Of a stretch of DNA of 64,000 nt, positions 26,051 to 35,210 are shown piece by piece. Each line of letters begins with the position of its first letter. Positions within the stretch are counted from its first letter, which is position 1. The position numbers and the translations under genes are program-made. This DNA is from CAZRGV01 sp964599655 (lineage in GTDB: Bacteria; Planctomycetota; Planctomycetia; Isosphaerales; Isosphaeraceae): NCBI GenBank assembly GCA_964599655.1, contig CAZRGV010000006.1:1-64000 (forward strand), read 5' to 3'. A model generated the notes under the pieces. It had not been told where the DNA came from. It saw only the letters and a program-made list of their open reading frames with translations, and made no database searches.

Positions 26051-27649
26051 ATGAACGCTCAAGCTGCCGACGTGCCTGCCGCCGACTCCGCGGGGGCGAA
26101 AGAAAAGTTCTTGTTCTGGGCCTGTTTCATCGCCCTGATCGCCACCGCGTTCGGGTTCATCGTCCGCACCCAGATCATCGATGATTGGGGACGCGAATTC
26201 AGCCTGAGCGAAACGCAAAAAGGGGAAATCCTCGGCGTCGGACTTTGGCCGTTCGCCATCAGCATCGTCCTGTTCAGCCTGATCATCGACCGTATCGGCT
26301 ACGGCAAGGCTATGATCTTCGCCTTCGTCTGCCACGTGGTCTCGGCGATCGTGACGATCCTGGCTCCCACACTCTCGGGTAGCGACAGCCGCAAGGCCTA
26401 CTGGATTCTCTACGTTGGTACGTTCATCGTCGCTCTCGGTAACGGGACGGTCGAAGCGGTCATCAACCCGGTCGTCGCCACGGTCTTTTCGAGGGCCAAG
26501 ACGCAGTGGTTGAACATCCTCCACGCTGGATGGCCCGGTGGCCTGGTTCTGGGCGGCGTCATCGCCCTGATGATGGGAGACGTTAGCTGGAAGTACAAGG
26601 TCGCGTTGATCTTTCTGCCGGTGATCGCGTACGGCGTCATGATGGTCTTCTGCAAGTTCCCGGTGAATGAGCGAGTGGCCGCGGGTGTGTCGTACAAGGA
26701 AATGCTTCAGCAGGTCGGTTTCATCGGCGCGGCCATCGTCGTCGGCCTCATCGTTCGCGAGGTCGGTCGCGTCTTCGAGTGGTCCCTCGGCCTGCAACTG
26801 GCGGTGGGCGGCCTGCTGGCCGTCGGTTACGGGCTCTACGTCCGATCGCTGGGTCAACCCTTGTTCATCTTCCTCTTGATGGTCATGATTCCGCTGGCCA
26901 CCACGGAACTCGGCACCGATAGCTGGATCACCGACCTCATGAAGCCGGCGATGACACAGATCGGCTTCAACTCGGGCTGGGTGCTGGTTTATACCTCGTT
27001 GATCATGCTGATCCTACGATTCTTCGCCGGGCCGATCGTTCACAAGCTCTCGCCGCTCGGTCTGCTGGCGACCAGCGCGGCGATCGCGGCGTGCGGTCTG
27101 GTGTTTCTCTCCAAGGCCGAAGGAATGATGATTCTCGCCGCAGCCACACTGTACGGCTTCGGTAAGACCTTCTTCTGGCCGACGATGCTCGGAGTCGCGG
27201 CCGAGCAGTTCCCGAAAGGCGGCGCCTTGACCTTGAACACACTCGGCGGTGTCGGAATGCTCGCGGTCGGTGTCATCGGCAGCCCCTTGCTAGGCAACCT
27301 GCAAGACTCTCGGCTAGACAAACGGCTCGAATCGAACCATCCCGCGCTCTACGCCCAGGTGGTCGGGCAGCCCACCAAAAGCGTCTTCGGTGAGTACCGC
27401 CCTCTGGAGGAAGCCAAGGTCAAGGCCCTGCCCGAAGATCAGCGGGAACTCATCACGACCATTCAGGCCGAGGAAAAGAAGAACGCGCTTTTGACCGTGG
27501 CGATCTTCCCTTGTGTCATGTTCGCCTGTTACGTCGCCTTGATCTTCTACTTCAAGTCGAAGGGCGGCTACAAGGCGGAGATGCTCGTGACCGAACGGCA
27601 GGAAGAGCTGATGATGACGGGCGGAACCGTGGGCCCGGCCGAGTTGTGA
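26051..27649 (+). CDS. Major facilitator superfamily transporter
   Basis: 532 residues with about 12 hydrophobic helices and a cytoplasmic insertion of ~70 charged residues before the last helix (around residues 420-490), which is unusual for MFS. The N-terminal half has SLSETQKGEILGVGLWPFAIS and a DRIGYGKA loop that fits the MFS A-motif region (DRxGRR/K). The substrate is unknown; sugar or organic acid uptake is plausible. It is followed by two more transporters on the same strand. Confidence 0.82.
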   Translation: MNAQAADVPAADSAGAKEKFLFWACFIALIATAFGFIVRTQIIDDWGREFSLSETQKGEILGVGLWPFAISIVLFSLIIDRIGYGKAMIFAFVCHVVSAIVTILAPTLSGSDSRKAYWILYVGTFIVALGNGTVEAVINPVVATVFSRAKTQWLNILHAGWPGGLVLGGVIALMMGDVSWKYKVALIFLPVIAYGVMMVFCKFPVNERVAAGVSYKEMLQQVGFIGAAIVVGLIVREVGRVFEWSLGLQLAVGGLLAVGYGLYVRSLGQPLFIFLLMVMIPLATTELGTDSWITDLMKPAMTQIGFNSGWVLVYTSLIMLILRFFAGPIVHKLSPLGLLATSAAIAACGLVFLSKAEGMMILAAATLYGFGKTFFWPTMLGVAAEQFPKGGALTLNTLGGVGMLAVGVIGSPLLGNLQDSRLDKRLESNHPALYAQVVGQPTKSVFGEYRPLEEAKVKALPEDQRELITTIQAEEKKNALLTVAIFPCVMFACYVALIFYFKSKGGYKAEMLVTERQEELMMTGGTVGPAEL

Positions 27650-27765
27650 ATCAATCGGTTGGTCGATCGCCCGGCCTGCACCGCAAGGCGACACGGTTGG
27701 GCGATTCGACCAGGAGTCAGCGGCGCACGCCGGCCTCGTCGGGGACCGAGGGACGAGTCAGATCG

Positions 27766-29313
27766 ATGTCGAATGCCCCCGGTGCTCCTTCGGAACCGGT
27801 CGAGCCGATCGCCTGGCAAAAGGGGATCGCACCCCGTTACATCGCGGTCTTCCTGTCGATCCTTTACCTCGATCAGCTTGCCCCCGGCACGCTCGCCGTG
27901 GGTGGGCTACTTTCCTCGATCGCTGGGGCCTTCGTCGCGGGTCTCCTGGCGTATTTGTTGCTTTTCCTCGTCCCCGCGACGTGGGGCTTGAAGGCCAGAG
28001 CGCCTCTCGACGACATCAGCCGGTCGACCTTCGGCCAGCGAGGGGCTCGATGGATTCCTGGGGTCCTGCTGGGACTTGCCCAAATTCTCTGGTTCGCTCT
28101 GGCGCTCTTTTATGCCACCGATCTGGCCTTCCGGACGCTCTCCGAGTTCGGATTACTTGATCCCGGACATCTGCGGCCGATTGTCTGGCGAGATTTCCCG
28201 CTCGCGGGTCCGCTTTTTCTCTGGGTGGCATTCTCCTGGTCGATCGCCTCGGCGTTGATCGGAACCCTGGCCTTCCGGCTCGTCGCGGCGGTCATGGCTG
28301 GCTACCAGGCATTCCCCGCCCTCGCGCTGGGACTCGTGGCGGTCTGGGCCATGCCTTGGGCCGGTGGTTTTCGACCGTGGCCAGTCGATCCGGTAACGGC
28401 CGAACCCGTCCAGAATGGTGGCTGGACCGCCTTCACCACCATGATTCAGATGGTCTTCGGCTTCTTCGCGACTCAGGGGGCGATGGCAGCCGATTGGGGA
28501 GCGGCGAGCCGTGACGCCCGCGACGTACGGATGGGCGGCTTGGTCGGTGTCGCCTGCTCCTCGTTCGTACTGGCAAGCCTCGGCCTGCTCGTCGTGGCCG
28601 GGTCGCTCGGCAAGGAACCTCCGCCGCCTGGGCTCGTCGAGACAAGGGAAGCCCAGGACCGACTCGAACGGGCCCTGGAAGTCCGAGGCTGGGGGCCTCA
28701 GGTCGAGCCGTTCCGTCGTGAGATTTTGGCCCTGGGGGCTGAGGGCCTGACCATCCGAGGCGTGTTGCAGAAAGGTCTGGGTGGCTGGCGAGGGGGTGTC
28801 CTCCTCCTGATCTTCGACCTGGCGCTACTGGGACCCGCCTGCTTCACGCCGTTCGTGATCGGCCGACGGTTTTCGGCGGCCTGGCCGAGCCTGCCGCGCT
28901 GGGCGTGGTCGATGATCGGCGCGGTGGCCACGTGGCCCCTTATCGCGTTTCGCGTTCCGCTCCGGCTCGCCTTGGTCTTTGGCCTGCTTGGAGCGGCGTT
29001 CGCTCCTGTCGTCGGAGCCATGGCGGCCGATTTCCTGAGACATCGAACAACCGTTCCCGGACCTCGTCGCGGAATCAACATCGCCGGATGGACGGCCTGG
29101 ACGGTCGGTTTCCTCGTGGGACTGCTACCCGTGACCGGCTCGATTCTCGGTCGAGACGGCTGGTCGCAGGTCCAGCCGGCATCGGTTCTTGCGTTTATCG
29201 CGTCTTTCGTCACATACCTGATCCTGGCGCTGGTGGGCTTTGAACCGCCTGAGGTATCGCTCCAGGCCGTCGCGTCGCCCGCAACGGAATCGCGGAACAC
29301 AGCGGAAGCCTGA
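27766..29313 (+). CDS. Purine/cytosine permease-like (NCS1-type) membrane transporter
   Basis: 515 residues with 12 or so hydrophobic helices. Resemblance to nucleobase:cation symporters comes from the N-terminal helices with LDDISRSTFGQRGA and the central FGFFATQGAMAADWGAASRDARD segment, which fits the conserved helix/loop around the DYSRY-like site of NCS1 proteins. A ~60-residue soluble insertion (about residues 290-350) separates two halves. Substrate assignment is tentative. It lies 116 bases after the MFS gene, possibly in the same transcript. Confidence 0.65.
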   Translation: MSNAPGAPSEPVEPIAWQKGIAPRYIAVFLSILYLDQLAPGTLAVGGLLSSIAGAFVAGLLAYLLLFLVPATWGLKARAPLDDISRSTFGQRGARWIPGVLLGLAQILWFALALFYATDLAFRTLSEFGLLDPGHLRPIVWRDFPLAGPLFLWVAFSWSIASALIGTLAFRLVAAVMAGYQAFPALALGLVAVWAMPWAGGFRPWPVDPVTAEPVQNGGWTAFTTMIQMVFGFFATQGAMAADWGAASRDARDVRMGGLVGVACSSFVLASLGLLVVAGSLGKEPPPPGLVETREAQDRLERALEVRGWGPQVEPFRREILALGAEGLTIRGVLQKGLGGWRGGVLLLIFDLALLGPACFTPFVIGRRFSAAWPSLPRWAWSMIGAVATWPLIAFRVPLRLALVFGLLGAAFAPVVGAMAADFLRHRTTVPGPRRGINIAGWTAWTVGFLVGLLPVTGSILGRDGWSQVQPASVLAFIASFVTYLILALVGFEPPEVSLQAVASPATESRNTAEA

Positions 29314-29328
29314 TCTTCGCAGTCGACA

Positions 29329-29357
29329 TTGATCGATCGGGCGATGAGGCCAATAAT
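29329..29357 (+). promoter_or_regulatory. Predicted sigma70-type promoter for the MFS_3 gene
   Basis: TTGATC (29329-29334) and AATAAT (29352-29357) are separated by exactly 17 bases and sit 67 bases before ATG 29424. Both hexamers match the consensus in four of six or better. Confidence 0.4.
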
Positions 29358-29423
29358 GTCCGAGTCGCCCCGAGAGAACGGCGGCTCCTTGACCGCCCAA
29401 GTGCCCACCGCCCGCATCCTTCC

Positions 29424-30722
29424 ATGACTCAAGCCGCTGGAGTCGAGTCGGTTCGAATTCGTTCTCGAACGTTCGCGTCCCTGACCGACAATCCGGGCTA
29501 TCGACGGTTTTACGTCGGGCAAGGCGTCAGCCTGATCGGCACCTGGCTCCAGGATGCCGCTGTGAGCTGGATCGTCTTCGACATGACCCGGTCGGAGTGG
29601 TCGCTCGGGCTTGTCAGCGCGGCGGGGACCATGCCCGGGTTGCTCGTCGGCCTGATCGCCGGTGCCCTGGCCGATCGCGTGGCGCCCAAGGCGATGATCC
29701 TGGGCATGCAGGTCGGGCAGATGCTTCTCGCGTTCCTGCTTGCGGTTCTGGTGGCGACCGGCCTGGTCCAGATCTGGCAGATGGCCCTGATTTTGGCGCT
29801 GACGCGGGTGTGCGTGACCTTTGAGATGCCGAGCCGCCAGGTTTTTCTCTACGAGTTGGTCGGTCGTTCGGCGCTGATGAACGCCATCGCGTTGAACTCG
29901 GGCCTTTTCAATGCGTCTCGCGTGATCGGTCCGGCGCTGGCGGGCCTTTGTCTCGCGGTGTTCGGACGAACCTCCTGCTTTGTTTTCAACGGAGCGAGTT
30001 ACCTGGCGGCCATCGCGGCCCTATTGACCATCCGGACGGCCGATCGATCCGCGCTCCAGTCCTCGACGGGGGGGCGATCCGAGATCCTCGGTGGACTCGA
30101 ATATCTTCGGAAGGATCGACGAATTCGCACGTTTTATGGCTTGATGGCGTTCTTTGGCGTGGTGGGGATGGGGTACCTGGCCCTCGTGCCCGCCTACGCA
30201 AGGTTGGTCGTCCACACGGGACCGATCGGCTACAGCCTGCTTCAGGCGAGCGGCGGGCTCGGCGCGACGATCGGTGCGCTTGGCGTCGCTTCACTCGGCG
30301 GACTCCGCCGAAAGGAGCGGCTGATTCCCTACGGCATGTTGGCGTTCGCCGTTTCACTGGCGGCGGCGGGCTTGATTCCGCCCTATTTCGGTCATCGGGG
30401 TGCTCTGGCGATGGCGATTCTCTGCCTGCTGGGAGCGGGACTCGGTGCCATCGTCTTCTTCGCGGCGACCCAGACCATGATCCAGACGACCGTGCCCGAC
30501 CACCTCCGAGGCCGGATCATGGGGATCTGGATGATCGTCTACTCAGGTTCGGTTCCGCTCGGCTCGCTCTGGGCGGGTTGGCTCGCGAATTTGAACGGGG
30601 TGGCTTCCGTGATGACGCTCTCCGCGGTCCTCTGCATGGTGGCCGCGATCGTGGTACTCGTCTGGGATGTTCTGGCCGAGCCGGCCGGGCACGAACCCTT
30701 CGTGCACGCCGGCTCGACCTGA
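29424..30722 (+). CDS. MFS_3-type efflux transporter
   Basis: 432 residues, 12 helices. The start NPGYRRFYVGQGVSLIGTWLQDAAVSWIVFD is highly typical of the MFS_3 (EntS-like) family, followed by the ADRVAPK motif A loop and NAIALNSGLFNASRVIGPALAG. Family members export siderophores, macrolides or other small molecules by proton antiport. No biosynthetic gene cluster is next to it. Its own predicted promoter precedes it, so it may be expressed separately from the two upstream transporters. Confidence 0.88.
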   Translation: MTQAAGVESVRIRSRTFASLTDNPGYRRFYVGQGVSLIGTWLQDAAVSWIVFDMTRSEWSLGLVSAAGTMPGLLVGLIAGALADRVAPKAMILGMQVGQMLLAFLLAVLVATGLVQIWQMALILALTRVCVTFEMPSRQVFLYELVGRSALMNAIALNSGLFNASRVIGPALAGLCLAVFGRTSCFVFNGASYLAAIAALLTIRTADRSALQSSTGGRSEILGGLEYLRKDRRIRTFYGLMAFFGVVGMGYLALVPAYARLVVHTGPIGYSLLQASGGLGATIGALGVASLGGLRRKERLIPYGMLAFAVSLAAAGLIPPYFGHRGALAMAILCLLGAGLGAIVFFAATQTMIQTTVPDHLRGRIMGIWMIVYSGSVPLGSLWAGWLANLNGVASVMTLSAVLCMVAAIVVLVWDVLAEPAGHEPFVHAGST

Positions 30723-30732
30723 TTTCCGAGCC

Positions 30733-32106
30733 TCAAGGCCGAATCGTCGCGGCGGCAACCTCACGGACGGCGTCGATGACCTGCTCCTCAACGCGCTCCG
30801 ACCAGGGGGCGGGCTGTCCGTAGTAGACCATCGCGCCGCCGCCCTCATAACCGCCTTCCTTCAAGACGCGAAGCGAGGGAATGTACGCCATCACGTCATT
30901 GCAATAGGCGGAGACCCAGGTATTGGTCGAGCCGAGGTTGCGCTTGATCCGCTGGGCGTAGTCGACCACAACCTCGCCGCCGAGGAAGATCCAGGTCAGG
31001 TCGTTCCCCAACTTCCAGGCCTGAACGGGATACTTGTACGAATCGGCCAGCGAGCCCTCCGATTCGATGCGTTTGAGGAGCATTTTCGCTCTCGCGGCCT
31101 CGAATCGGTTCTCCGACTTTGCCACGGTTTCCCAGTGCGACTTCTCGGGAATGGGCGCGAAGGCGAGGTCGATCTCCTTGTACGAGGACCTCAACACTCC
31201 GGAAATTGGACGCATCGGGCTCGCCAGCACGTGCTCAACGGCGTCAGCCAGTTGCTTGCCGTAGTCTTTTGCCTGCTCGAGGGTGCCTCGGGGCAGCGGA
31301 TTCTGATCGGCCCCGCAACCCGCGACAAACATCGCCTGAGCACCCGGGTGGGCCGATTCGAGAGCGATCTGCGTGAACCCGGCGTAGTCACCACAAAACT
31401 TGTAATAGCTCAAGGTTGTGCAGTGGCAGGCGTAGCCGAACACGATCGCCTTCACCTCGCCATTGGCCCCCTGAACTTTTAGGACCGGAACGTCGTGATC
31501 CTCGGGCCCTTGAAGCGCGAGCTGTCGTCGAAGTTCGGGAACCTTGGCCTGGTTGTTGTTGCGGCGATTGACGGCGAAGCCGCAGCGCCCGGTTTCCCAC
31601 GCGAGCTCGACCGGCTCGACCGTTCCAAACGCTTTGGCAACGACCTCAACGATCGCGTTGGTGAGCCAGTCCGCGTACGCCTCGACGCGGCCGAGCTGCT
31701 CTTCGTCAAGGGGATACATCGTGATCAGATTCGTGCCGACCACCGGGCCACAGTGGGTGTGCGAGCAGGCCAGAACAATCCGATCCCGAGTCAATCCGTG
31801 CGCCTTCTCGAGCCGGTCTCGAACGGCGTTGGAAAGCGGCCGGCTGATGCCGCAAACGTCGAGCGTCACGATCACCGCCTTCGCGCCGTCCGGATCTTCG
31901 AGCACGAGGGCCTTGGCCCAGAGGTCGTGTTCCACCCCTTCGGACGGATGGTCGCGGTTCCCGTAACCGGCCATCCACATCGACTGTTTCGGCGTGATGG
32001 CGACCTTCGCGGTCCCGGCCTTCCAGCCCGCCGCAACGGCGGAACTCGTGATCGAGACCGCGAAGGCGGCCAACCAAAGAACAAGACACGTCGAGATGCG
32101 TCTCAT
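30733..32106 (-). CDS. Neutral/alkaline ceramidase-family N-terminal domain protein, secreted
   Basis: 457 residues with a signal peptide (cleavage near AVAAG). The family's zinc-site segments are visible: CSHTHCGP and YACHCTTLS. Ceramidases hydrolyse the N-acyl bond of ceramide. Two oddities are seen: the protein lacks the C-terminal Ig-like domain of true neutral ceramidases, and at the nucleophile loop it has CGADQNPLP rather than a serine-containing GDVSPN segment, so amidase activity is doubtful and another hydrolytic role is possible. It is the last gene of a leftward run with gspF-like and kptA genes; kptA ends 47 bases before its start. Confidence 0.85.
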   Translation of the reverse strand: MRRISTCLVLWLAAFAVSITSSAVAAGWKAGTAKVAITPKQSMWMAGYGNRDHPSEGVEHDLWAKALVLEDPDGAKAVIVTLDVCGISRPLSNAVRDRLEKAHGLTRDRIVLACSHTHCGPVVGTNLITMYPLDEEQLGRVEAYADWLTNAIVEVVAKAFGTVEPVELAWETGRCGFAVNRRNNNQAKVPELRRQLALQGPEDHDVPVLKVQGANGEVKAIVFGYACHCTTLSYYKFCGDYAGFTQIALESAHPGAQAMFVAGCGADQNPLPRGTLEQAKDYGKQLADAVEHVLASPMRPISGVLRSSYKEIDLAFAPIPEKSHWETVAKSENRFEAARAKMLLKRIESEGSLADSYKYPVQAWKLGNDLTWIFLGGEVVVDYAQRIKRNLGSTNTWVSAYCNDVMAYIPSLRVLKEGGYEGGGAMVYYGQPAPWSERVEEQVIDAVREVAAATIRP

Positions 32107-32153
32107 GCGGGAATCCTCCGGTGTTGCGGGTCGGGTTTCAAGGCGAGAGCCGA

Positions 32154-32699
32154 TCAAAGCCGCTTCAGGTAGGACGCCGGCACGTGCTCCACGAGCCAGA
32201 CGCCGTTGGCGGACCAAAAAAAGGTGTGGCCATCCTGATGCATTCGAACAGTGTCAACCACGAAGGTGACAGGCCAGCCATGGCGGGCTCCTACTCCCCT
32301 GGCCGTCTCGATGTCGGGCGAGAGGTGGACGTGGTGCCGTCGCATCTTCTGGAGGCCCTCCACCGTGATGGCCTCGGCGGCACGATGTCCGGTGCCATGA
32401 TACAGCCGTTCCGGTGGATCGACCGGCTCGTGCTGAAGGTCGATCTCCGCGCTGTGCCCTAGGTCGGCCCGGATTCGTCGGCCCGTTTCGTCGAATGCGA
32501 ACCGCCGCTTGTCGTTCGAGGTGACAACCTCGTCGAGTTCCTCACGACGGATCAGCAAGTGATTGCGAGCGCAGGCCTCGAGCAAGGTTTCGACGTCGAC
32601 CCAACCGCCAGGCTCGAGCGTCAGGCCAAGTCGCTCGGGCTGGTGTCGAAGATGTTTGCTCAAGTACTTGCTAATCTTGATCCGTCTCGCCTCGTCCAT
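32154..32699 (-). CDS. kptA: RNA 2'-phosphotransferase (Tpt1/KptA)
   Basis: 181 residues. Tpt1 enzymes transfer a splice-junction 2'-phosphate from RNA to NAD+, giving ADP-ribose cyclic phosphate. Seen: the N-terminal ISKYLSKHLRHQPERLGL, the R-H-x-P pattern of the RNA-binding lobe, YHGTGHRAAEAI for NAD binding and HHVHLSPDIETARGVG with a conserved His. Bacteria lack the tRNA splicing that makes the classic substrate, so the physiological role is unclear. ATG 32699 is chosen because family members start just before the ISK motif; in-frame upstream ATGs would overlap the gspF-like gene. Confidence 0.92.
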   Translation of the reverse strand: MDEARRIKISKYLSKHLRHQPERLGLTLEPGGWVDVETLLEACARNHLLIRREELDEVVTSNDKRRFAFDETGRRIRADLGHSAEIDLQHEPVDPPERLYHGTGHRAAEAITVEGLQKMRRHHVHLSPDIETARGVGARHGWPVTFVVDTVRMHQDGHTFFWSANGVWLVEHVPASYLKRL

Positions 32700-32707
32700 G
32701 GCGGCGA

Positions 32708-33976
32708 TCATCCTCTCGACATACTCATGATCCACGAAATGTAAGGGATCAGCACGGCCAGGATGATGAACAGCACGATTCCGCCCATCATGATATAAAT
32801 CAAAGGTTGGATCAGGTTACCCAGGTTCTTGACCATATAGGTAACCTGCTCTTCGTAGTCGTCCGCCAGGCGCCGAAGGCTTTCGGGCAGCTTGCCGGTT
32901 TCCTCGCCGGTGTTGACAATGGCGATCACGTCGGGGGAGAAACGGTTGCACTCGGCCAGGGCCTCGCTCAGTTCCGAGCCATCCACGACCGCCTGTTTCG
33001 TTTTCTGGAGCATGCGACGGAACGGGGCCAGTCGCATCACGTCGGCTGTCAGGTCGAGCGACGTGACGATATCGACCCCCCCCTCGACCAGGGCACCCAA
33101 CGTCCTGGCGAACCGGGTCGTGTCGATCAGCCGCAGGAGCTTGCCGAGTACCGGAACCCGGAGCGCGATCTCGTCCATCGCCGCCTTGCCGCTGGCCGTT
33201 CGGTACAGGCGGACCAGCCCGAAGAACCCGCCAATCATCAAGAGCGGAACGAGCCACCATCCGAACGCCTGCATGAAGCGGGTGAACGCGATGAGCACAG
33301 TCGTCGGCAAGGGGAGGTTCGCCCGATCGAGCTCCAGGGCGGAGATCATCGCGGGCAGGACGAAGAGGGTCAGTAGGAAGACCACCCCGAGCGCGATGAT
33401 CAGGACCGCGATCGGGTAGATCATGGCCGACCGGGCCTGTCGGATCAGCCGAACGCGGGCCTCGTAGTGCTGCGAGAGCGTTCGAAGCGTTTCTGGCACG
33501 CCGCCTCTCGCCTCCGCGACACGGATCATACTCAGGAACAAGGGGTCAAACGCCTGGGGTTCGCGAGCCACCGCGCTGGCGATGTCGTCGCCGCGGCGCA
33601 CCGCCTGACCCAGGCGCTCGATGACCGGGCCGAGGGCCGTTCGCTGGAATTGCGTCCCGAGGCTGTCGAGCGAGCGCCGGACGTCGACGCCTGCGTCGAG
33701 GTAGGCGGCCAGTTGTCGACAGAACGTCGCGAGGTGAGTCGAGCTCACCTTGCCGAAGACGATCCGTTCCAGCAGGTTGGGGCCGCCGGACGCTGGCATC
33801 GGTTCCTTGACACCACTTCGGGACCTGGTTCGTTTCGTGGCCGGTCGAAAGGTCGTGGATTCCTCCCGATCCCCTCGGGATTCCTCCAGGGTTTCGGGCT
33901 CTGGTGGAGGAGAATTCGGCTTGGACCGGGACGGAGTCGGTCGCGGGGGAGTCGGCTCACGGGGATCTCGGCTCAT
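32708..33976 (-). CDS. Type II secretion/type IV pilus inner-membrane platform protein (GspF/PilC-like)
   Basis: 422 residues. After ~85 Pro/Arg/Glu-rich residues come two T2SSF domains, recognisable from TFCRQLAAYLDAGVDVRRSL and, later, RFARTLGALVEGGVDIVTSL, each followed by membrane helices. Three hydrophobic helices are present, as in GspF. The protein forms the inner-membrane platform for pseudopilus assembly, and prepilin-like DUF1559 proteins (one at 45.6 kb) are plausible clients. No ATPase gene is adjacent. ATG 33976 has GGGAG upstream. Confidence 0.93.
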   Translation of the reverse strand: MSRDPREPTPPRPTPSRSKPNSPPPEPETLEESRGDREESTTFRPATKRTRSRSGVKEPMPASGGPNLLERIVFGKVSSTHLATFCRQLAAYLDAGVDVRRSLDSLGTQFQRTALGPVIERLGQAVRRGDDIASAVAREPQAFDPLFLSMIRVAEARGGVPETLRTLSQHYEARVRLIRQARSAMIYPIAVLIIALGVVFLLTLFVLPAMISALELDRANLPLPTTVLIAFTRFMQAFGWWLVPLLMIGGFFGLVRLYRTASGKAAMDEIALRVPVLGKLLRLIDTTRFARTLGALVEGGVDIVTSLDLTADVMRLAPFRRMLQKTKQAVVDGSELSEALAECNRFSPDVIAIVNTGEETGKLPESLRRLADDYEEQVTYMVKNLGNLIQPLIYIMMGGIVLFIILAVLIPYISWIMSMSRG

Positions 33977-34141
33977 CGAGGACTCCCGACCGGAGGGCTC
34001 GGAAAAAGTCGCCCCGTTCACAGAAAGCACGGACTGGGTAAGATTTGGGGCAACCAAGTTCTCTCGATTATCGTCCGTGACCGGATGGAATTCAATTGGG
34101 CGAGGAATCCACTCCGGCCTTGTGTCGTGGAGCCGGTTGTC

Positions 34142-35071
34142 ATGCTGAGCCCGTTTCTTCTAGGCGTTGTCGCAATGCTCCCCCTGGACGAGCCACGCCC
34201 TGTCGTGGTGACGACCGATTGTGGCGCCTCGATCGATGATCAGTGGGCCCTCGTCCACATGGCCGTTTCCCCTCGGATCGACCTCAAGGGGATCGTGACC
34301 AACCATGCTCCGACCCTCGACGCGCCGGCGGCCGAGACATCGGCCAGGTCGGTTCGCGAGGTGCTTTCGTCTCTGCCCGAACGCATTCGCCCTCCGGTCA
34401 TCGTCGGTTCCAGCGGGCCTCTGGAACGTCGCGACTCCGTCCATCACAACGCGGGAGTTACGTTCCTGCTCGAGCAGTCGAAGGGACATTCCTCTGCGAA
34501 TCGGCTTGTGGTCGTGGTGATTGGCGCGGCCACGGATGTCGCCTCGGCCTTGCGGATCGATCCCTCCTGGGCCGATCGGGTCGAAATTCTCGCGATGGCC
34601 TTCAACGCCTGGCCCGATGGAGGTGATCCCTGGAACGTCAAGAACGACGTCAGAGCCTGGCAGATCCTGCTTGAGTCTCATGTGCCCATCACCGTGGGAG
34701 ACGACGCCGTCTCTCGAAACGCGCTCACCCTGTCAACGGCGGCGGCACGGAAGCGATTGGGCCAACGAGGCAAGGCCGGTTCCCGCCTGACCAACGCCTT
34801 TGACCGATGGCTCGAAGCGAATCCGGAGATGGCAAGGCATCTGACTGGCGCGGTGGATCGCTGGCCGATTTGGGATGAGGTGGTGACCGCCGACCTGCTC
34901 GATTTGACCTCGAGCGAGACACGACCCCGACCGGTCCTTCGGGACGATCGGACGTTCGATCACGACCGGGGACAAGGTCAGATACGCTGGATCACGTCGA
35001 TCGACGCCGCACACCTCTGGGACGATCTTTCCAGGAGTCTTGACAAGGTCGAGGCGCTCGAAACTCCTTGA
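34142..35071 (+). CDS. Nucleoside hydrolase-like protein
   Basis: 309 residues. VVTTDCGASIDDQWALVHM corresponds to the DTDPGIDDA motif that holds the calcium and ribose of inosine/uridine-preferring nucleoside hydrolases, though with a two-residue insertion and Cys in place of Pro. GIVTNHA and VVIGAATDVASAL follow as in the family. The N-terminus is a hydrophobic helix (LLGVVAMLPL), so it may be anchored or exported. Substrate unknown. It is divergent from the gspF-like gene with a 165-base gap, and ATG 34142 has GGAG nearby. Confidence 0.8.
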   Translation: MLSPFLLGVVAMLPLDEPRPVVVTTDCGASIDDQWALVHMAVSPRIDLKGIVTNHAPTLDAPAAETSARSVREVLSSLPERIRPPVIVGSSGPLERRDSVHHNAGVTFLLEQSKGHSSANRLVVVVIGAATDVASALRIDPSWADRVEILAMAFNAWPDGGDPWNVKNDVRAWQILLESHVPITVGDDAVSRNALTLSTAAARKRLGQRGKAGSRLTNAFDRWLEANPEMARHLTGAVDRWPIWDEVVTADLLDLTSSETRPRPVLRDDRTFDHDRGQGQIRWITSIDAAHLWDDLSRSLDKVEALETP

Positions 35072-35139
35072 GTGGACGTCGTGCCACCCGTCGGCCGACA
35101 CACAAGAGTCGGCGAGCCGGAGGCGTGAGGGAAACGAAA

Positions 35140-35179
35140 CCGGAACGGTCGTCCACAGGCCGCGTGGAGACCGTTCCGG
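35140..35179. terminator. Bidirectional terminator-type hairpin
   Basis: CCGGAACGGTC (35140-35150) pairs with GACCGTTCCGG (35169-35179), and the inner TCCAC/GTGGA extends the stem. It lies between a rightward gene ending at 35071 and a leftward gene ending at 35211. No T tract. Confidence 0.55.
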
Positions 35180-35210
35180 CTTGAAGCGTCCGCGCCGTCG
35201 AGAGGCTCGA

